Below are positions 6,711 to 9,451 of a stretch of 9,451 nt of DNA, in pieces (within the stretch, counting starts at the first letter, position 1; each line of letters begins with the position of its first letter). The notes below the pieces were generated by a model, which was not told the origin of the DNA, did no database searches, and worked only from the letters and a program-made list of their open reading frames with translations. Origin of the DNA: Holophagaceae bacterium UBA1801. GTDB taxonomy: Bacteria > Acidobacteriota > Holophagae > Holophagales > Holophagaceae. The DNA is taken from contig DCFP01000101.1 of the NCBI GenBank assembly GCA_002319925.1, positions 971 to 10,421 on the forward strand. The letters are read 5' to 3'. The translations under genes were made by a program, and so were the position numbers.

Positions 6711-7732
6711 TCGCCGGCCTGAAGAGGGAGCCTTTCCGCTTCCGCTTCTACCAGGCGATCCGCGTGCTCAAACTGAGCGAGCAGTCGGCCGGACGGCGGG
6801 CGGCCATCCCGCGCAAGCTCCGCTTCCGCACACCTCTGTCCTTGAGCTTCCCCGCCAGCGAACTGACGCGGTTCGAGGAGTCTAGACGAACCGGTGATGA
6901 AAAGGATCTTCTGCCCGAGGACATTTCCCAGGAAATGGAAGTGGCCTTCCTGGGCCTGACGGGACCTTCCGGTGTGTTGCCTCACCACTACACCGAACTT
7001 CTGATGGAACGGAAATTCGTCCATCGGGACACCTCGGCCCACACCTTCTTCGATCTCTTCAATCACCGGGCCATCAGCCTGCTCTACGAAGCCTGGCAGA
7101 AGTACCGCTTCCACATCAGCTACGAGATGGGCACCCGGGACGGTTTCACCCAGCACCTGCTGGATCTCCTGGGCACGGGACGCCCACATCTCCATGGACA
7201 GAACGGGAAGACCGGCAAGGAGAAGCCGCTCTCCATCAAGATCCTGGCCTACTTCGCCGGAACCTTGGGACGAAGGCCACTGCCATCGTCGAGTTTCGCC
7301 GGCGTCGTCAGCGCCTATTTCGGTGTGGAGGTGGTCCTCGAACAGTTCGTGGGCCAGTGGATCGAAGCGCCGCCGGGCGAACAATCCGGCCTGGGTACTC
7401 CATGCAGCTCCCTGGGCGTGAGCACCGTACTGGGGCAGCGCGCCTGGGACCAGCAGACCAAGATCCGCCTGCGCATCGGTCCCTTGGACCAGGCCAAGTT
7501 CACCGAGTTCCAGCCGGGCCGGTCCGCCGCCATAGCTCTGCGCCAGCTGGTGGAGATCTGCCTCGGCCAGGCCCTGAACTGCGACGTGACCCTGGTCCTG
7601 AAAAAAGAAGCCGCGCCCAAGGCCATCATGAGCGCCGATGCACCTATTCCCATCAGCCTCGGGATCAATACCTGGGCCCGTACGAGCCCACCGGAAAGGG
7701 ATCTCGATGATGTGAGGTATCGGCTGGTCTGA
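6674..7732 (+). CDS. tssG: TssG, T6SS baseplate wedge protein (VasB/ImpH)
   Basis: TssG pairs with TssF in the baseplate wedge and helps recruit TssK. The 352-residue product has the family signatures: LKREPFRFRFYQAIRVL (16-32), FLGLTGPSGVLPHHYTELL (92-110), FFDLFNHRAISLLYEAWQKY (125-144), and a C-terminal LGINTWA followed by an acidic DLDDVRY. The start at 6674 overlaps tssF by 37 bp; GAGG (6663-6666) lies 7 bp before the ATG, and the protein start matches the family. The frame stays open upstream to 6314, but that part lies opposite well-conserved TssF coding sequence and is not expected to be translated. It is the last gene of the + strand run, ending 4 bp before the large inverted repeat. 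Confidence 0.94.
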   Translation: MAPESRRNSVDLIAGLKREPFRFRFYQAIRVLKLSEQSAGRRAAIPRKLRFRTPLSLSFPASELTRFEESRRTGDEKDLLPEDISQEMEVAFLGLTGPSGVLPHHYTELLMERKFVHRDTSAHTFFDLFNHRAISLLYEAWQKYRFHISYEMGTRDGFTQHLLDLLGTGRPHLHGQNGKTGKEKPLSIKILAYFAGTLGRRPLPSSSFAGVVSAYFGVEVVLEQFVGQWIEAPPGEQSGLGTPCSSLGVSTVLGQRAWDQQTKIRLRIGPLDQAKFTEFQPGRSAAIALRQLVEICLGQALNCDVTLVLKKEAAPKAIMSADAPIPISLGINTWARTSPPERDLDDVRYRLV

Positions 7733-7736
7733 ACAT

Positions 7737-7840
7737 AAAGCTGAACCGCAGAGAAGCAGAGGAAGAAAAGAAAGAGCGCAGAGAATCGATCTTTCTCCGC
7801 GCTCTTTCTTTCACATCTCTGCGCCTCTGCGGTGAGCTTT
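7737..7840. terminator. 104-bp inverted repeat, likely bidirectional terminator between tssG and clpV
   Basis: Almost the whole convergent gap is one imperfect palindrome. Perfectly paired blocks are AAAGCT (7737-7742) with 7835-7840, ACCGCAGAG (7745-7753) with 7825-7833, GCAGAG (7756-7761) with 7817-7822, AAAGAAAGAGCGC (7767-7779) with 7799-7811, and GAGAA (7781-7785) with 7793-7797: 39 base pairs in total. The inner GAGCGC/GCGCTC core is followed on either strand by a T-rich tract (TTTCTTT), as in a bidirectional intrinsic terminator for tssG and clpV. The outer arms are built from repeated GCAGAG units, which suggests a dispersed palindromic element has been recruited here. Confidence 0.75.
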
Positions 7841-7841
7841 T

Positions 7842-9451
7842 CTACCCGATCTGGAAACTGACCTTCTGCTTCTTCACTTTCACGGCGATGGTCTTGATCT
7901 TCTTGCCTTCGGCCATGCGCTCCAGCAGCTTGTTGGAGAGTTCCGCCAGGATCAGGTTGGAGATGATGGAATCGGCGTTCCGCGCGCCGCTTTCCACCTC
8001 GGTGCAGCGTTCGGCCATCAGGTCGATGAGCGCGTCGTCGTAGGTCATGATCGCACTGTGATTGGCCTCGGTGCGCTTGCAGAGCCGTTCCATCTTCAAC
8101 CGGATGATGGCTTTCAGGATCTCGTCCAGCACCGGGAAGTAGGGCACCACGCGCAGACGGCCCAGGAACGCGGGCTTGAAGGCCTTCTGCATGGTGGCCC
8201 GGAGCACCTCCACGAGATCCTCCGGCGTGGGCTTGCGGGTCTTATCGCCCTCCTTGACGCCGTGTTCCACTGCCTTCATCACGAGATCGGAACCGATGTT
8301 CGAGGTGAGGATGATGATGGTGTTGCGGAAGTCGATCTCTCGGCCTTCCGCATCTTCCATCATTCCCTTGTCGAAGACCTGGTAGAAAAGTTCCAGCACG
8401 TCGGGATGGGCCTTCTCCACTTCATCGAGCAGCACGACGCTGTAAGGTTTGCGGCGCACGGCCTCCGTGAGCACGCCACCTTCGCCGTAGCCCACGTAAC
8501 CCGGAGGCGAGCCCTTCAGACCGGAGACGGTGTGTGCCTCCTGGTACTCGGACATGTTGATGGAGATGAGATTGCGCTCGCCTCCGTAGAGCACGTCCGC
8601 CAGTGCGAGGGCTGTTTCCGTCTTGCCCACGCCGGAGGGGCCCACCAGCAGGAAGACGCCCTTGGGCTTGCCCGGATCTTCGAGGTTGGCCCGGGCGATC
8701 TGGATGTTGCGCGCGATAAGCTCCAGGGCGTATGACTGACCGATGACGCGGGCTTCCAGCAGCGTTTTCAAGTTGCGCACGGTGCCGATTTCATCGGCCA
8801 TCATGCGTCCCAGGGGAATACCCGTCCACCCCGAGATCACTTCGGCCACGGTGGAGCCGTCCACGCATTCGTAGATGAGGGGTTGGGCCTTGTGCGCGGC
8901 GCGAAGGCGCTCCTGGACCGTCCGCAGCTTGGCTTTGGCTTCCGTGTTCGTTTCCTTTGGCGTCTTCGCGATTTGCGCGCGGAGATCACGCACTTGCTGC
9001 ACCAGGGTGGTCTGGGAGGACTGCTCCTCCTGCTGCTTCTTCAGATCCTTTTCCAGTTCCTCGCGACGCCGCTTCAATTCCTCCAGGCGCGGAACGTGAT
9101 GGGGGTCCTCGGATTCCTTGCCAAGGGCTTCGGTCTCGCGGTCGATGTTCTCGATGAGGCGCGTGAGGTCCTCCACCGCCGCCGGTGTGCTGGCCTGGGA
9201 CAGGGCCACTCTCGCGCAGGCCGTGTCCAGCACACTGACGCACTTGTCGGGAAGCTGGCGGCCGGAGACGTACCGGTTGGAGAGCTTCACCGCCTCGACG
9301 ACGGCCTCGTCCAGGATGCGCACCTTGTGATGGGCTTCCATGGCGACGGCGACGCCGCGCATCATCTGGATGGCGGATTCCTCGGTAGGCTCGTCGATCT
9401 TCACCACCTGGAAACGCCGCGCCAGTGCGGCATCCTTCTCGAAATACTTCT
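7842..9451 (-). CDS. clpV: TssH/ClpV, T6SS sheath-disassembling AAA+ ATPase, C-terminal part
   Basis: ClpV is a hexameric Clp/Hsp100 ATPase that unfolds contracted TssB/TssC sheath so subunits can be reused. The frame runs off the right window edge; 535 residues are visible, roughly the last 60% of a protein that is usually about 860-900 residues. In order: YFEKDAALARRFQ (2-14), the end of the first ATPase domain with its arginine-finger region; LSNRYVSGRQLPDKCVSVLD (56-75); a coiled-coil middle domain (about 95-190); then the second ATPase domain with Walker A GPSGVGKTE (270-278), pore loop GYVGYG (317-322), Walker B VVLLDEVEKAHPD (338-350), sensor-1 TSN (382-384), arginine finger near FLGRL (428-432) and sensor-2 GAR (488-490). 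LPDKCVSVLDTACARVA and NADSIISNLILAELS favour ClpV over ClpB. It is transcribed towards tssG and ends 1 bp from the palindrome. Confidence 0.94.
   Translation of the reverse strand, partial: KYFEKDAALARRFQVVKIDEPTEESAIQMMRGVAVAMEAHHKVRILDEAVVEAVKLSNRYVSGRQLPDKCVSVLDTACARVALSQASTPAAVEDLTRLIENIDRETEALGKESEDPHHVPRLEELKRRREELEKDLKKQQEEQSSQTTLVQQVRDLRAQIAKTPKETNTEAKAKLRTVQERLRAAHKAQPLIYECVDGSTVAEVISGWTGIPLGRMMADEIGTVRNLKTLLEARVIGQSYALELIARNIQIARANLEDPGKPKGVFLLVGPSGVGKTETALALADVLYGGERNLISINMSEYQEAHTVSGLKGSPPGYVGYGEGGVLTEAVRRKPYSVVLLDEVEKAHPDVLELFYQVFDKGMMEDAEGREIDFRNTIIILTSNIGSDLVMKAVEHGVKEGDKTRKPTPEDLVEVLRATMQKAFKPAFLGRLRVVPYFPVLDEILKAIIRLKMERLCKRTEANHSAIMTYDDALIDLMAERCTEVESGARNADSIISNLILAELSNKLLERMAEGKKIKTIAVKVKKQKVSFQIG

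Noticed and set aside
6548..7384. Open frame on the - strand (278 codons) opposite the tssF end and tssG
   Set aside because: It covers two conserved T6SS genes in antisense and its composition is that of a shadow frame.
8058..8735. Open frame on the + strand (225 codons) inside clpV
   Set aside because: It is antisense to the conserved second ATPase domain of ClpV, and its His/Leu/Asp-rich product resembles a reverse-frame shadow.
1..9451. CRISPR arrays, tRNA or rRNA genes, insertion sequences, toxin-immunity pairs
   Set aside because: No regularly spaced repeats, tRNA-like folds, transposase frames or effector-immunity candidates were seen; the window is almost fully occupied by the genes listed.

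Overview
This window holds most of the envelope and baseplate half of a type VI secretion system (T6SS) gene cluster from a GC-rich, diderm (Gram-negative) bacterium. The diderm assignment rests on two lipoproteins with lipoboxes, an outer-membrane beta-barrel with a C-terminal Phe, and the T6SS genes themselves. The taxon cannot be fixed from the sequence. The overall style, and a GCAGAG-rich palindrome at one gene junction, would fit an environmental lineage such as Acidobacteriota/Holophagae, but that is a guess.

Layout: (1) 2-577 (+) is the 3' end of a beta-barrel outer-membrane protein. (2) A short gap has a -10-like hexamer and an 11-bp-arm dyad, followed by a small lipoprotein with a degenerate OmpA-like domain (658-1086). 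(3) A 227-bp non-coding leader precedes the T6SS run tssJ (1314-2144), tssK (2238-3587), tssL (3600-4364), tssE (4366-4854), tssF (4857-6710) and tssG (6674-7732), all on the + strand. From tssK onward the genes are tightly packed or overlapping, so they probably form one operon. (4) A 104-bp near-perfect inverted repeat fills the convergent junction. (5) On the - strand, tssH/clpV (7842-9451) is cut by the window end and lacks its N-terminal part.

How they work together: TssJ (outer-membrane lipoprotein) and TssL (inner-membrane protein) belong to the trans-envelope complex. TssK links that complex to the baseplate, which is built from TssE, TssF and TssG. ClpV (TssH) is the AAA+ ATPase that disassembles contracted sheath. 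Sheath (TssB/C), tube (Hcp), spike (VgrG), TssA and TssM are not in the window and must lie elsewhere. The most interesting points are the OmpA-like lipoprotein next to a TssL without a peptidoglycan-binding domain, the long Pro/Ser/Thr-rich tail on TssJ, the absence of tssM after tssL, the inverted clpV, and the large palindrome separating it from tssG.
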